This document shows, piece after piece, positions 8,489 to 17,312 of a stretch of 64,000 bases of DNA. The position numbers and the translations under genes are program-made. The notes under the pieces are model-generated. The model was given only the letters and a program-made list of their open reading frames with translations, searched no databases and was not told where the DNA came from. Source of the DNA: Heyndrickxia sporothermodurans (GTDB lineage Bacteria > Bacillota > Bacilli > Bacillales > Bacillaceae_C); NCBI GenBank assembly GCA_016756695.1, contig CP066701.1:3244001-3308000 (forward strand). The letters run 5' to 3'. Positions within the stretch are counted from its first letter, which is position 1. Each line of letters starts with the position of its first letter.

Positions 8489-8629
8489 TTAAAATTTAAC
8501 CTCCAGTTTATTTTTTGAAAAGTATTCTTTAATATCAGAAATACTTATTCCCATATCTATTGCATCCAAAATTAAGTTAACCCATTCTTGATCTAACGAC
8601 TTTTCATCTACCTTCATTTGATTTTCCAT
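8489..8629 (-). CDS. sinI: SinI anti-repressor of SinR
   Basis: The protein has 46 residues. The core SLDQEWVNLILDAIDMGISI followed by SDIKEYF matches the SinI helix-hook that pairs with SinR and displaces it from DNA, and it parallels the C-terminal hook of the neighbouring SinR. The start has AGGGGGA 7 nt upstream. It is 102 nt upstream of sinR on the same strand, the standard sinI-sinR order. An IS6-like element is inserted 15 nt before the start codon (beyond the ribosome site), so the natural promoter, Spo0A boxes and riboswitch now lie 1.85 kb away at 10.5-10.9 kb. Confidence 0.92.
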   Translation of the reverse strand: MENQMKVDEKSLDQEWVNLILDAIDMGISISDIKEYFSKNKLEVKF

Positions 8630-8796
8630 TTTTATCCCCCTAAAATACGATGCGTATTGTAAAAACTTTTATATTAAACAGGCTATAAAATACCTTGATA
8701 GAGGGATTTTTGAGCAAAAAAATTGCCACCCCCTGAATTTTAGGAAATAGTGAGGTTACCACACAACACTAAAATTCCTAAAAAGGAAGTGACAAG

Positions 8797-10240
8797 TTGT
8801 ACCCTCAAATTATAACCTATTTACTAACTTTTATAAAATTCCAAGAACAAATGATTCGAACATTACTCACCCTACTTATTGGGAAGAGTATGTTTGATAA
8901 ACCGAAAGATCAGCAGCCTGTTAACAAACCTTATCGAAAACTACAAGTTGATGATCTTCCCATTATCGAAATCCCGGAAAAGCTGAATTATCGAAATCTC
9001 CTAACGGAGTACCAAGAGAAGCATGGGAAATCCCTTAAACCAGTTCAAAGACGAAAGAACGCAAAAGTGACGGTACCTAAAGCAATGAAATGTCCTAAGT
9101 GTGGTGCACCATCTGACTATCTTTATGCCAATAATGGTGAAAAAGGACAGTATCAATGCAAGGTATGTTCTTGTCTCTTCAGCGATAAGAATCGTTTTTC
9201 GAAAGAAGCCATTTTGAAGTGCCCTCATTGTTCTAAAACTCTAGAGAAGATCAAAGAGCGTAAAGATTTCAATGTGTTCAAGTGCAAAAATGACGACTGT
9301 CCGTATTATCAAAAAAAAATTAAACGGCATGTCTTCCAAAGAAAAGAAACAATTTAAAAAGGATCCCCAATCGTTTAAGCTAAGGTACATTTTTCGCCAA
9401 TTTCACATTGATTTTCAACCATTGTCTAAGAATTCCCCAGAGTTGCCAGTGGTTGATTTGTCTAGAATCTATGCTTCACCGCATACACTAGGCTTAATTT
9501 TAACCTACCATGTAAATTATGGTCTTTCCGCACGAAGGACAGCTGCCATCATGCAGGATGTTCATGGCGTGACTATTTCCCATCAGACGATACTGAACTA
9601 CGAAAATAGTGTGGCTCTTTTGCTTAAACCATACGTGGATCACTATCCTTATGAGCTTTCAGATCAATTCTGTGGTGACGAAACCTATATCCGGGTCAAT
9701 GGAAAATGGCATTATCTCTTTTTCTTCTTTGACGCGGTGAAAAAGATCATCCTTTCGTACCGAGTGTCGCCTAATCGTGATACAGCATCCGCCATTCAAG
9801 CGATAAACGACGTCCTACTGAAGATGGAAGAGATCCCTGAAAACCTTACATTCGTAGTAGATGGAAATCCAATCTATCTTCTAGCCCAGCATTTCTTCGC
9901 TCAGAATGATATTTCTTTTGATGTGAAGCAAGTAATCGGGCTGACAAATGAAGATCCAATCTCAACCGAATACAGACCGTTAAAACAGATTATTGAAAGA
10001 CTGAATCGCACATTTAAAGGAAATTATCGCTCTACACAAGGATTTGGATCGGATCATGGATCTGTTTCTTTTGTCACCTTGTTTGCGGCGTATTTTAACT
10101 TTCTACGACCACATGCATCCCTAGAGGGCAAGGTACCCGTTGTGAATCCAAAGTTATCAGGACTTCCTACCATGCCTGCGCGTTGGACAAAGCTCATCGA
10201 GTTAGCTCAACGATGGATAGTCGAACAAAGATCCGCCTAA
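8797..10240 (+). pseudogene. IS6-like DDE transposase with zinc ribbons, frameshifted (copy 1)
   Basis: The joined frames give about 480 residues. The first frame (8797-9357) holds Cys pairs of two or three zinc ribbons (MKCPKCGAPSDYLY, CKVCSCLFSD, LKCPHCSKTL, CKNDDCPYY). The second (to 10240) holds the rve-type DDE core: Asp in CGDETYIRVNGKWHYL, Asp in VVDGNP, and Glu in IERLNRTFKGNY. The break is in an A-run near 9312, where copy 2 reads CAAAAGAAATT and stays open. The long zinc-ribbon N-terminus is unlike short classic IS6 enzymes, so it may be a distinct subgroup. Confidence 0.82.
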
Positions 10241-10290
10241 CTTTTTGTTTAGCAGAGCCCTTGGACAAATTTAGCAATCGGCGGAGCGAA

Positions 10291-10415
10291 CTCTTGACAA
10301 ACCGAACTTGCCAATGGTTTAAAATGAAAATACCAAGGGCTTATTTGGTATGCCTTCTTTTTGTCCCCTTCGCCCTTGTTAACCTTGGATCAAACCATTG
10401 GCGTGTTTGTCAAGA
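10291..10415 (+). repeat. Long inverted repeat in the right end of the IS6-like element
   Basis: CTCTTGACAAAC...CCAATGGTTT (10291-10320) is repeated inverted as AAACCATTGG...GTTTGTCAAGAG (10392-10415). A smaller hairpin (TACCAA/TTGGTA, 10331-10350) sits inside. Copy 2 has the same structure at 28420-28545. It lies between the transposase stop and the element end and may fold as RNA or block read-through. Confidence 0.7.
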
Positions 10416-10514
10416 GCGATTGCGGGAGCTCCCCACCTAATAAATGGAAAGTAACCTAAACAACTATTTAGTTTTCATAGAACTTTTTACAATACCATAC
10501 GATGATAGTATTTA

Positions 10515-10632
10515 GGTAGTCCAGCCACCATAGTCGGGACACCGGGTTTCGCCTAGTATCCCAATCCTTAGATCTGTGACTTTGCGTCCCTATTTTTCAA
10601 TAGGTTTGCCCTTTTCTGATGAAAATTACCTT
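10515..10632 (-). promoter_or_regulatory. Cyclic di-GMP-I (GEMM) riboswitch of the original sinI leader
   Basis: On the minus strand the aptamer hallmarks appear in order. GGGCAAACC is followed by a stem CCTATT/AATAGG closed by a GAAA tetraloop, then GGGACGCAAAGTCACAG, ATCTAAGG, a long variable hairpin (GGGATAC/GTGTCCC), and the receptor side GGTGGCTGGACTACC. GGTA at 10627-10630 can pair with TACC at 10515-10518 to close P1. In known cases this RNA binds c-di-GMP and controls the gene just downstream. Downstream on this strand is the IS6-like element; removing it and one target duplication puts the sinI start codon 36 nt after the aptamer. Confidence is high for the class and lower for the switching direction. 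Confidence 0.9.
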
Positions 10633-10707
10633 CATTTTTGCTATTACTTATTGTCTATTCCCTACAAACCTGAGTATAAAGGATTAGATAGTTGGATACT
10701 CGTGGAA

Positions 10708-10723
10708 TTTGTCGATGTCGAAA
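10708..10723 (-). promoter_or_regulatory. Tandem Spo0A-type boxes upstream of the sinI riboswitch
   Basis: On the plus strand TTTGTCGAT is followed directly by GTCGAAA; on the minus strand this reads TTTCGAC then ATCGACAAA. The Spo0A consensus is TTTGTCGAA or TGTCGAA. sinI is a classic Spo0A~P target, and the boxes lie about 75 nt before the aptamer. No convincing sigma-A or sigma-H promoter could be picked out. Confidence 0.55.
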
Positions 10724-10869
10724 ATACATTAATTTGCAGCAGATTGAATCAAATCTTGTAGATAATCAAAGAATTTTGTATTTTGATGTAAATTAAAGTC
10801 GATTTACTAACTTATTTATGTAACTTGACCGTCAAAGGCTTCTAAAAATAATACTTAAAAGTAATATAT

Positions 10870-10878
10870 TTTGTCGAA
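10870..10878 (+). promoter_or_regulatory. Consensus Spo0A box
   Basis: TTTGTCGAA is an exact match to the Spo0A box. It lies in the gap between the aldo/keto reductase gene and the sinI leader and may be a distal site for sinI. Confidence 0.55.
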
Positions 10879-10956
10879 AGTCATATATAGATGTAGAAAT
10901 GTTTTTTTAGGATTATTCTGTTTATTTTTAAAAAAAGCTTTTTGTGAATGATCAAA

Positions 10957-11871
10957 TCATCTGTGGTCTGTGTATTTATTTTGTTTAGTCAACTTAATTA
11001 ATAAATCGCGTTCTTCTTTAGATAATGGACTCTTCTCAACTGCTTTGGCATTTTCCCTAATTTGTTCCGCGTTGCTGGCACCGGTAATTACGGAAGCAAC
11101 TGATTCATTAGCTAAATTATACTGCAGAGCAAGTTCTGTCATTTTGCGGTTTCCCAGCAATAATTTATCCTTGATTTCTTGCATTAATTCAACTAATTCC
11201 TGATAGGAATAATCCAAATACCCTTTTTCCGAAATCTTTTCTATGCTTCTTTCGCTTAATATCCCTTTCGCAACAGGTCCTCTTGTCACCGCACTAACAG
11301 AATGTTCTTTTAAAAGAGGGAGTATGTCCTCTTCTGGACGACGATCTAGCAAACTATACTGGATCATTACGCTTACAATATTCGATTTTTGCACATATTC
11401 TCGGATGACATTTGGGCGAATGGAAGAGATTCCATAATATCTAATTAATCCTTCTTTTTTTAGTTCCTCAAAAGCTTCAATTGTTTCATCAATCGGATCT
11501 TGAATTGTCCCGCCGTGCAATTGATATAAATCGATATAATCTGTTTGTAGACGGTGAAGACTATTTTTTACCGCTTCTTTAATATAAGCTTTTGAGGGAT
11601 CCCAATGCCAACTCGTTTTATCATCATTCCAGCGATTACCTACCTTAGTTGCGATAATGACCTGATCACGTACCGGTTTTAGTGATTTTCCAACTATCTC
11701 TTCATTTAAACCAAAGTCATAAAGATCAGCTGTATCGAAGTAATTAATTCCTACATCAACAGCGGCTTTCACAATCTCTTTTGCGGCAATTTCATTCGTC
11801 CCTAAAGACATACATCCAAGCCCTAACTTTGATACATATAATTCGGATGTTCCTAATTGATTTTTCTGCAT
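10957..11871 (-). CDS. yqkF: Aldo/keto reductase (YqkF-like)
   Basis: This 304-residue soluble NADPH-dependent reductase has a TIM-barrel. The catalytic tetrad is visible: Asp and Tyr in YFDTADLYDFG, Lys in IIATKVGNRW, His in YQLHGG. The cofactor phosphate region is VITGASNAEQIRENAKA. The natural substrate is unknown. In B. subtilis the homologue yqkF lies beside mciZ and nudF, the same order as here. AAGGA is located about 10 nt before the start. It is transcribed toward the sinI leader with 300 nt between. Confidence 0.9.
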   Translation of the reverse strand: MQKNQLGTSELYVSKLGLGCMSLGTNEIAAKEIVKAAVDVGINYFDTADLYDFGLNEEIVGKSLKPVRDQVIIATKVGNRWNDDKTSWHWDPSKAYIKEAVKNSLHRLQTDYIDLYQLHGGTIQDPIDETIEAFEELKKEGLIRYYGISSIRPNVIREYVQKSNIVSVMIQYSLLDRRPEEDILPLLKEHSVSAVTRGPVAKGILSERSIEKISEKGYLDYSYQELVELMQEIKDKLLLGNRKMTELALQYNLANESVASVITGASNAEQIRENAKAVEKSPLSKEERDLLIKLTKQNKYTDHR

Positions 11872-11940
11872 GAAATTTAGTCCTTTCTTTCATTAGTAGA
11901 ACTTATTTTATCGAAAAAAAGTGAGAAAAACCACTAATTG

Positions 11941-12069
11941 CTATTGTCCGGTTTTTTTAATCCAATCACTAACGTATTTATGCTTTTTCGCATAAAATTT
12001 AAGACTCTCTCTAATTTCCCAAGCCTTCCCACTTAAAATAATCCCTTTTGGTTGAATATAAATTTTCAC
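11941..12069 (-). CDS. mciZ: MciZ, mother-cell inhibitor of FtsZ
   Basis: This 42-residue peptide starts with GTG, with AAGGAG 9 nt upstream. The sequence KIYIQPKGIILSGKAWEIR and the ending KYVSDWIKK match B. subtilis MciZ (40 residues), which caps FtsZ filaments in the mother cell during sporulation. It has the same position beside nudF as in B. subtilis, where it is sigma-E controlled; I did not find a certain sigma-E promoter here. It reads away from nudF and lies 69 nt upstream of the reductase gene. Confidence 0.88.
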   Translation of the reverse strand: MKIYIQPKGIILSGKAWEIRESLKFYAKKHKYVSDWIKKTGQ

Positions 12070-12170
12070 TTGTATTCGCTCCTTGAAAAAACTCTAAGAT
12101 TTTTTCGCATTTTTCTTTTTGTGTTAAAATGTATGAATGATGTCCAAGATTAGAACAGGGAGCAGATAAA

Positions 12171-12722
12171 ATGCATAAATTCACTGAAAAAACATTGAAG
12201 ACTGAAAAAATCTTTGAAGGAAAAGTGGTTCATTTACAAGTTGATGAGGTTGAACTTCCAAACGGAAAAACATCAAAGCGTGAAATCATTAAACATCCAG
12301 GTGCAGTTGCGATCTTAGCTGTTACCGATCAAAACAAAATTATTTTAGTTGAACAATTTAGAAAACCAATGGACAGGGCAATGATTGAGATTCCTGCTGG
12401 TAAATTAGAGCCAGGGGAAGAGCCGGAAATTACCGCTGTTCGGGAACTGGAAGAAGAAACGGGCTATGAATGCGATGCGTTAGAGCATATCACCTCCTTC
12501 TATACTGCACCGGGATTTGCTGATGAAATTTTACATTTATATTTAGCAAAAGGGTTAAAAAAGAAAGAACATCCTAAAGGTGCAGATGAAGATGAATTTG
12601 TTGAATTGATGGAGGTGACATTGGAAGAAGCAGTCAAATTGGTCGAGCAACAAAAAATTTGTGATGCGAAAACAGCCTATGCAATCCAATATTTACAATT
12701 AAAAGAGGCGAAAAAGAATTGA
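12171..12722 (+). CDS. nudF: ADP-ribose pyrophosphatase NudF
   Basis: NudF hydrolyses ADP-ribose to AMP and ribose 5-phosphate. The 183-residue protein has the Nudix box in order: GKLEPGEEPEITAVREL then EEETGYE, with the metal-binding Glu residues. The N-terminal beta strands (VVHLQVDEVELPNGKTSKRE) are typical of this subfamily. GGGAG lies about 8 nt before the ATG, and a TAAAAT -10 about 40 nt upstream. It overlaps the next gene by 4 nt. Confidence 0.92.
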   Translation: MHKFTEKTLKTEKIFEGKVVHLQVDEVELPNGKTSKREIIKHPGAVAILAVTDQNKIILVEQFRKPMDRAMIEIPAGKLEPGEEPEITAVRELEEETGYECDALEHITSFYTAPGFADEILHLYLAKGLKKKEHPKGADEDEFVELMEVTLEEAVKLVEQQKICDAKTAYAIQYLQLKEAKKN

Positions 12723-13882
12723 AGAAATACTTTGTTGATCTACATATTCATATCGGCCGTACAAAAACGGGTAAACCAGTTAAAATTACAGCTTCAAAAA
12801 CATTGACACTTACAAATATTTTACATGCTGCAAAATTGCCAATAGGACTCGATATGATAGGGATCATTGATTGTCATTCACCAGAAGTGATCGCCGAAAT
12901 TGAAGATTTATTACAAAACGAAGAACTAGTTGAAATGGAAGATGGAGGTTTTAGCTTTCAAGATTCTGTCACACTTATTCCCGGTGTTGAAATAGAAGTG
13001 AATGATGAGAATTGTAAAGGTCCGCTCCATGTACTAGGTTATTTTCCTTCTCTTAAGAAAATAAAGGAATTTTCCAATTGGTATACTGGAAAAGTGAAAA
13101 ATAATCAGTTAAGCACACAGCGAATTCGTGAAGATGCACGGAGTTTGCAGAAAAAAATCAAATCATTGGATGGCATTTTTATTCCAGCTCATGTATTTAC
13201 CCCATTTAAAAGCCTTTATGGAAAAGGTGTAGAGTCATCACTAACAGAAGTATTAGATCCGAATTTAATTGATGCTATTGAGCTTGGCCTAAGTTCCAAT
13301 ACAGAAATGGCGGATCATATAAAGGAATTGCATGATTATACATTCGTTAGTAATTCCGATGCACATTCACTAGCGAAAATTGCCCGTGAATATCAAGTAA
13401 TGAAATTAGAAGAACCGACCTTTCTTGCCCTAAAAAAAGCACTTCATCATAAGGATGGAAATGAAATTGTTGCGAATTATGGATTAAATCCTTACTTAGG
13501 AAAATATCATGAAACAACCTGTGCCAAATGCTTTACGAAAAAGATTGGTGATACATGCGAACAATGCGGTTCTACGAAGTTTACTAAAGGGGTGGCAGAT
13601 CGAATTAAGGAATTAACAACTGCAAATTCAGTACCAGATCGACCACCATATATTCACCAAGTGCCACTAGATTTCTTGCCGGGTCTAGGACCAAAAACGA
13701 TGGCAAAATTACTTGATCATTTTGGGACAGAAATGAATATTCTTCATAATGTCCCGAAAGAGGAAATCGAAAAACTAGTAAAAATGGACTTAGCTGAATT
13801 GATTATCAAAGCGAGAAATGGTGACCTACAGTTATCTGCTGGCGGCGGTGGACAGTACGGGAAAGTGTCTGATAAACAATAA
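12719..13882 (+). CDS. Endonuclease Q-like PHP-domain protein
   Basis: The 387-residue protein has an N-terminal PHP phosphoesterase domain (FVDLHIHIGRT, IGIIDCHSPE, ALIPGVEIEV-type, HVFTPFKSLYG, SNSDAHS) with His and Asp metal ligands. A zinc ribbon follows (CAKC at about 262 and CEQCG), then a helix-hairpin-helix region (LPGLGPKTMAKLLDHFG). This arrangement matches endonuclease Q, which nicks DNA 5' to deaminated bases, known in archaea and some Bacillus. The start is TTG, overlapping the nudF stop, with AGAGGCG upstream. It may form a DNA-repair or nucleotide-sanitising pair with NudF. Confidence 0.82.
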   Translation: MKKYFVDLHIHIGRTKTGKPVKITASKTLTLTNILHAAKLPIGLDMIGIIDCHSPEVIAEIEDLLQNEELVEMEDGGFSFQDSVTLIPGVEIEVNDENCKGPLHVLGYFPSLKKIKEFSNWYTGKVKNNQLSTQRIREDARSLQKKIKSLDGIFIPAHVFTPFKSLYGKGVESSLTEVLDPNLIDAIELGLSSNTEMADHIKELHDYTFVSNSDAHSLAKIAREYQVMKLEEPTFLALKKALHHKDGNEIVANYGLNPYLGKYHETTCAKCFTKKIGDTCEQCGSTKFTKGVADRIKELTTANSVPDRPPYIHQVPLDFLPGLGPKTMAKLLDHFGTEMNILHNVPKEEIEKLVKMDLAELIIKARNGDLQLSAGGGGQYGKVSDKQ

Positions 13883-13929
13883 ATATTTAGACGCGTTTTA
13901 GTCCACCTTGTGAAATTACGGAGGGTTTT

Positions 13930-14762
13930 ATGAAAGATAAAAATTATTTAGAATTAATTAAAGAAATCACAGTACGTCTTGTTGAGGAAAAAATTCCATA
14001 TCATTTTATCGATTCCACATCGTTATGGCTGCAAGGTGTAGAAGTAGACCATTCGGAATCGGTTTTTGTTCAAGTTCAGTGGGATCTTTTTGACAATTGC
14101 TATCAGATTTTTCAAGATTTTGAACAAATAGGTAGGGAGAGAAATGAAAGATCTGCACTTTTTAAAGTGAAAAGTGCAGATTACACGATTCTTGTTCATT
14201 GTGATTTTAATACGACGATAAAAACAGATCCTTATCGAATCGAAATAATGAAGGAAAATCAATTATTTTACTGTATTTCTTTATATAAATATCTTTATTT
14301 TAACTCGAAAAAGATAAATACGCTCGAAATAGAAGCATATTTATCAAAAGAACAAGCTTTGGTAACCGAGCAAAATGAAGCAGCTTGGAATCAAAATAAT
14401 TACGCTGCCCTTTTAAATCGCTATGGTGCGCCCGAAGAGATAGCAAATAAAATAATTGAAAATCCAAAATGGAGACTCCATCCTTTTTATAAATATCTCG
14501 ACCCTTTAGCTAATAAGAAAGTGCTTCATTTATTAGGGTCAAATGGGATCAAGGGAGTGGCGATGTCATTACTTGGAGCAGATGTAACGGTAGTTGATTT
14601 TTCAAAAGAAAATGAAATGTTTGCGTTGGAACTAAGCGAAGCAGCAGGGACTAATCTTTCATATGTAGTTTCAGACGTACTATCACTACCTAACGAGCAA
14701 TTTCATGACCAATTCGATATTGTCCTAATGGAGCTTGGAGTGTTGCATTATTTTATTAATTT
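13930..14762 (+). pseudogene. Class I methyltransferase, N-terminal part (split by nested IS)
   Basis: This is the first part of a gene whose remainder is at 18742-19099; both join in frame at a single ATTT (LNE then LMQKIY). The first 130 residues have no methyltransferase motif and include SVFVQVQWDLF and DYTILVHCDFN, which recall a nucleotidyltransferase-like fold. Then comes a Rossmann methyltransferase: VLHLLGSNGIKGVAMSLLGA (motif I), VTVVDFS and FDIVLMELGVLHYF. GGAGGG precedes the start by 7 nt. The rebuilt protein is about 397 residues. The target is unknown. Confidence 0.8.
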
Positions 14763-14941
14763 GAATGAATTTCATAATTCTTAGCCCTTGTGTATCAAGG
14801 GGTTTAAGAGATAAAAAAAGAAGTACCTCCCCAAATCTTGTATAATGGTAGTTGACCAGTAAGCCCCCATTCAAACAACGCATATAAATGATCAGCACCC
14901 CTTAGTACAATAATCGTATCAATTAAGGAGGTGCTTTTCCT

Positions 14942-15133
14942 ATGTCACAACAAAAACTAACAATCGTCCCCGTTTCAATACAACCAGAAAAAAATATTAT
15001 AACATCCACAACTTCGAAAGATCCTTCAAATAGCTTTTGCACAATCAAAATTGAAGCTGCTGAAATTTCCTTCTTCAACGGCGTAGATGAGCACATCATC
15101 CAAACGGTCATGAGGGAGTTGAAAAATCTATGA
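14942..15133 (+). CDS. IS66 TnpA-like accessory protein (copy 2)
   Basis: This 63-residue protein is identical to that of copy 1, with the same AAGGAGG ribosome site and 4-nt overlap with the next gene. It lacks the helix-turn-helix half of a typical TnpA. Confidence 0.6.
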   Translation: MSQQKLTIVPVSIQPEKNIITSTTSKDPSNSFCTIKIEAAEISFFNGVDEHIIQTVMRELKNL

Positions 15134-15483
15134 AACATGATTATACCAGTGTAAAAAACATTTATATTATTTGCGGTAAAACAGATATGAGGAAGGGAAT
15201 TGATGGATTAGCAACGCTAATTCAAGATTCTTTCGAACTTGATCCATATGGAGATTCTATTTTCCTTTTCTCTGGTTGGAGTAAAGACCGTTATAAATGT
15301 TTATATTTTGATGGCGATGGTTTCGCCATGCTTTATAAGCGACTAGATGGAGGAAAACTTCAATGGTAAAAGATGAAAATGAAGTACGTAAACTTTCGCA
15401 ACAGGAGGTTCGCTGGTTGTTAGAAGGGTTGTCCATTCAGCAACCAAAGGCCATTCAAAAATCACAAAAAGGAGTATTCTAAA
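15130..15483 (+). pseudogene. tnpB: IS66 Orf2 (TnpB), truncated (copy 2)
   Basis: The frame stops after residue 79 (KLQW) because copy 2 reads AATGGTAAAAG where copy 1 has AATGGCCAAAAG. The rest of the gene, to about 15483, is otherwise identical to copy 1. The one-base loss may be an assembly error. Confidence 0.82.
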
Positions 15484-15584
15484 CAAGCTAGAAATGTTGG
15501 TTTATAGCCATTTTCAACTTCGCTTTCTACGTTAAAAATGTTATAATATAACTAACTTATGGTGAACGAAAAGTGGTGAAATAA

Positions 15585-17178
15585 ATGGTTAATACTTCTT
15601 CCAATAACAAGAATCCATATGGGAAATTAATTCGACTTCTCGAAGAACAATTGGCTCATTCAAATCAACAAAACAAAGACTTATCGAAAAAGCTAGATCA
15701 ATCAACTAAACAGATTGAAGCGCTAACTGAACAAATTCGCCATTTAACAAAACTTTTATATGGATCGAAATCCGAAAAATCGAAATACAACGTACCAGAT
15801 GGGCAAGGCTCATTATTTGATGATGACCCGGCTTTTAGCGAACCTGAGCACACAGAAGAACAAAGCCAACAGACAATCTCTTATACTGTTGTACGAAAAG
15901 TTAAATCAAAAAAACGAAATGATTCCTTGCATGATGGTATTGAAGTAGAAGCTATTCACCATCATCCGAAAAATACAATCTGTGACTGTTGCCAAGGGCA
16001 AATGATTGAAATTGGTAGTACACTTGTACGTGAAGAAGCAAAATTTATTCCTGCAAAAATGATGAAAGTACAGCACATTGAACATGCGTATGAATGTAAA
16101 GACTGCAAAGTTGATTCATCACAGCCAGCACAAATCAAACGCGGGAAAGCACCACAACCAGCGATTCAGCGTAGCATCGCAAGTCCTAGCGTACTTGCCA
16201 AAGTCATCTATGATAAATTTGCACAATATTTACCTCTTTACCGTCAGGTAAAGGAATGGAATCGCTATGGACTGAATACCAATGATAAAAACCTATCGAA
16301 TTGGGTTATCCGTGTAGCACATGATTGGCTGTTACCTGTATACGAACGAATGAAAGAGTTGATGATGGCAAAATCGGTTTTGCATGTCGATGAAACATAC
16401 GGACAAATTATCAACCGATCCGATGGGAAATCTGGCCAAGCCAATGCGTATAATTGGGTGTTTCGAAGTGTGCCAAGCCAAGGGCCAACAATGACTCTCT
16501 TTCAAAGCGCATTATCTCGAGCTCGATCTGTCCTTGAAAGTTTTATTGAAGGCTTTTCTGGAACGATTGTGTGTGATGGTTATTCTGCTTATGATAAGTT
16601 GGAAGGCGTTAATTTCGCAAATTGTTGGGCGCATGTTCGTCGTTATTGGCTGAAAGCTGATAGCAAAAATGGTAGAATCGGTGTGAAATATTGTGATGAT
16701 TTATATCGACTAGAAAGGCAATTTAAACGTTTGTCTCCGAGTAAACGAAGAAAAAAACGTCAAAAGTACTCGAAGCCAATCGTGGAGGAATTCCTTCACT
16801 GGGTTGAAACATCACCATTTTACGGAAAAAATGCGTTAGCAAAAGCAAACTGAATACACATTAAACAGGGCAAATGGACTCAAATTATTCCTGAATGATG
16901 GGCGAATTGAAATGGATAATAATCCAGCCGAGAACGCCATCCGTCCCAACGTTATAGGAAGAAAAAATTGGCTCTTTAGTGTAAGTGAAGCTGGTGCAAA
17001 AGCGAATGCCATCTGTTTAAGTATTGCTGAAACTGCCAAAAGTAACGGCGTTGATTTCTATGAATATATAAAGAAACTTTTTACGGATTTACCAAATCTC
17101 GGCGTCCAACAAAACCCTGAAATTTTAGATCAATACATGCCCTGGTCAAAAATGATTCAGGCAGAATGTAGCAAATAA
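15585..17178 (+). pseudogene. tnpC: IS66 transposase TnpC, frameshifted (copy 2)
   Basis: The first frame is open to 16853 (422 residues), including the region broken in copy 1 (SQGPTMTLF) and the first two catalytic Asp residues. It then breaks at 16846, where copy 2 reads GCAAACTG and copy 1 GCGACTG; both probably derive from GCAGCTG (Ala-Glu). The remainder, with DNNPAENAIRP, continues to 17178. A functional consensus can be built from the two copies. Confidence 0.88.
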
Positions 17179-17312
17179 ATGAAATAGCCGTAATTCGATT
17201 AAAAAGTCAGAATTTACGGCTATTTACGATGCGTACCGAAAGGTACACTTATTTTTTATAATTCGGGCTTACGTTGACCACAAACCATAAAAAGACTGGA
17301 GGAGTACTTCTT

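Larger units (their letters stand above)
8653..10496 (+). mobile_element. IS6-like element, copy 1, in the sinI leader
   Basis: The ends are CGTATTGTAAAAAC and, on the other strand, GGTATTGTAAAAAG, similar to IS6/IS240 ends (GGTTCTGTTGCAAAG). An exact 8-bp duplication ATACGATG flanks it (8645-8652 and 10497-10504), also the IS6 length. It carries one zinc-ribbon plus DDE transposase and about 250 bp of structured non-coding sequence at its right end. A second copy, opposite in orientation, is at 28341-30180. Confidence 0.88.
14859..17272 (+). mobile_element. IS66-family element, copy 2
   Basis: The ends (GTAAGCCC...GGGCTTAC) and the GTTGACCA duplications (14851-14858, 17273-17280) are the same as in copy 1, at the same place in the outer element. 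IS66 therefore entered before the unit was duplicated. Confidence 0.92.

Noticed and set aside
10183-10440. An 85-codon frame at the end of the IS6-like element, seen in both copies
   Set aside because: It overlaps the transposase end and then runs through the inverted repeat. Its conservation is explained by the copies being the same element.
10576-10761. A 61-codon plus-strand frame upstream of the aldo/keto reductase
   Set aside because: It lies antisense across the c-di-GMP aptamer and the sinI leader, has no ribosome site and no family resemblance.
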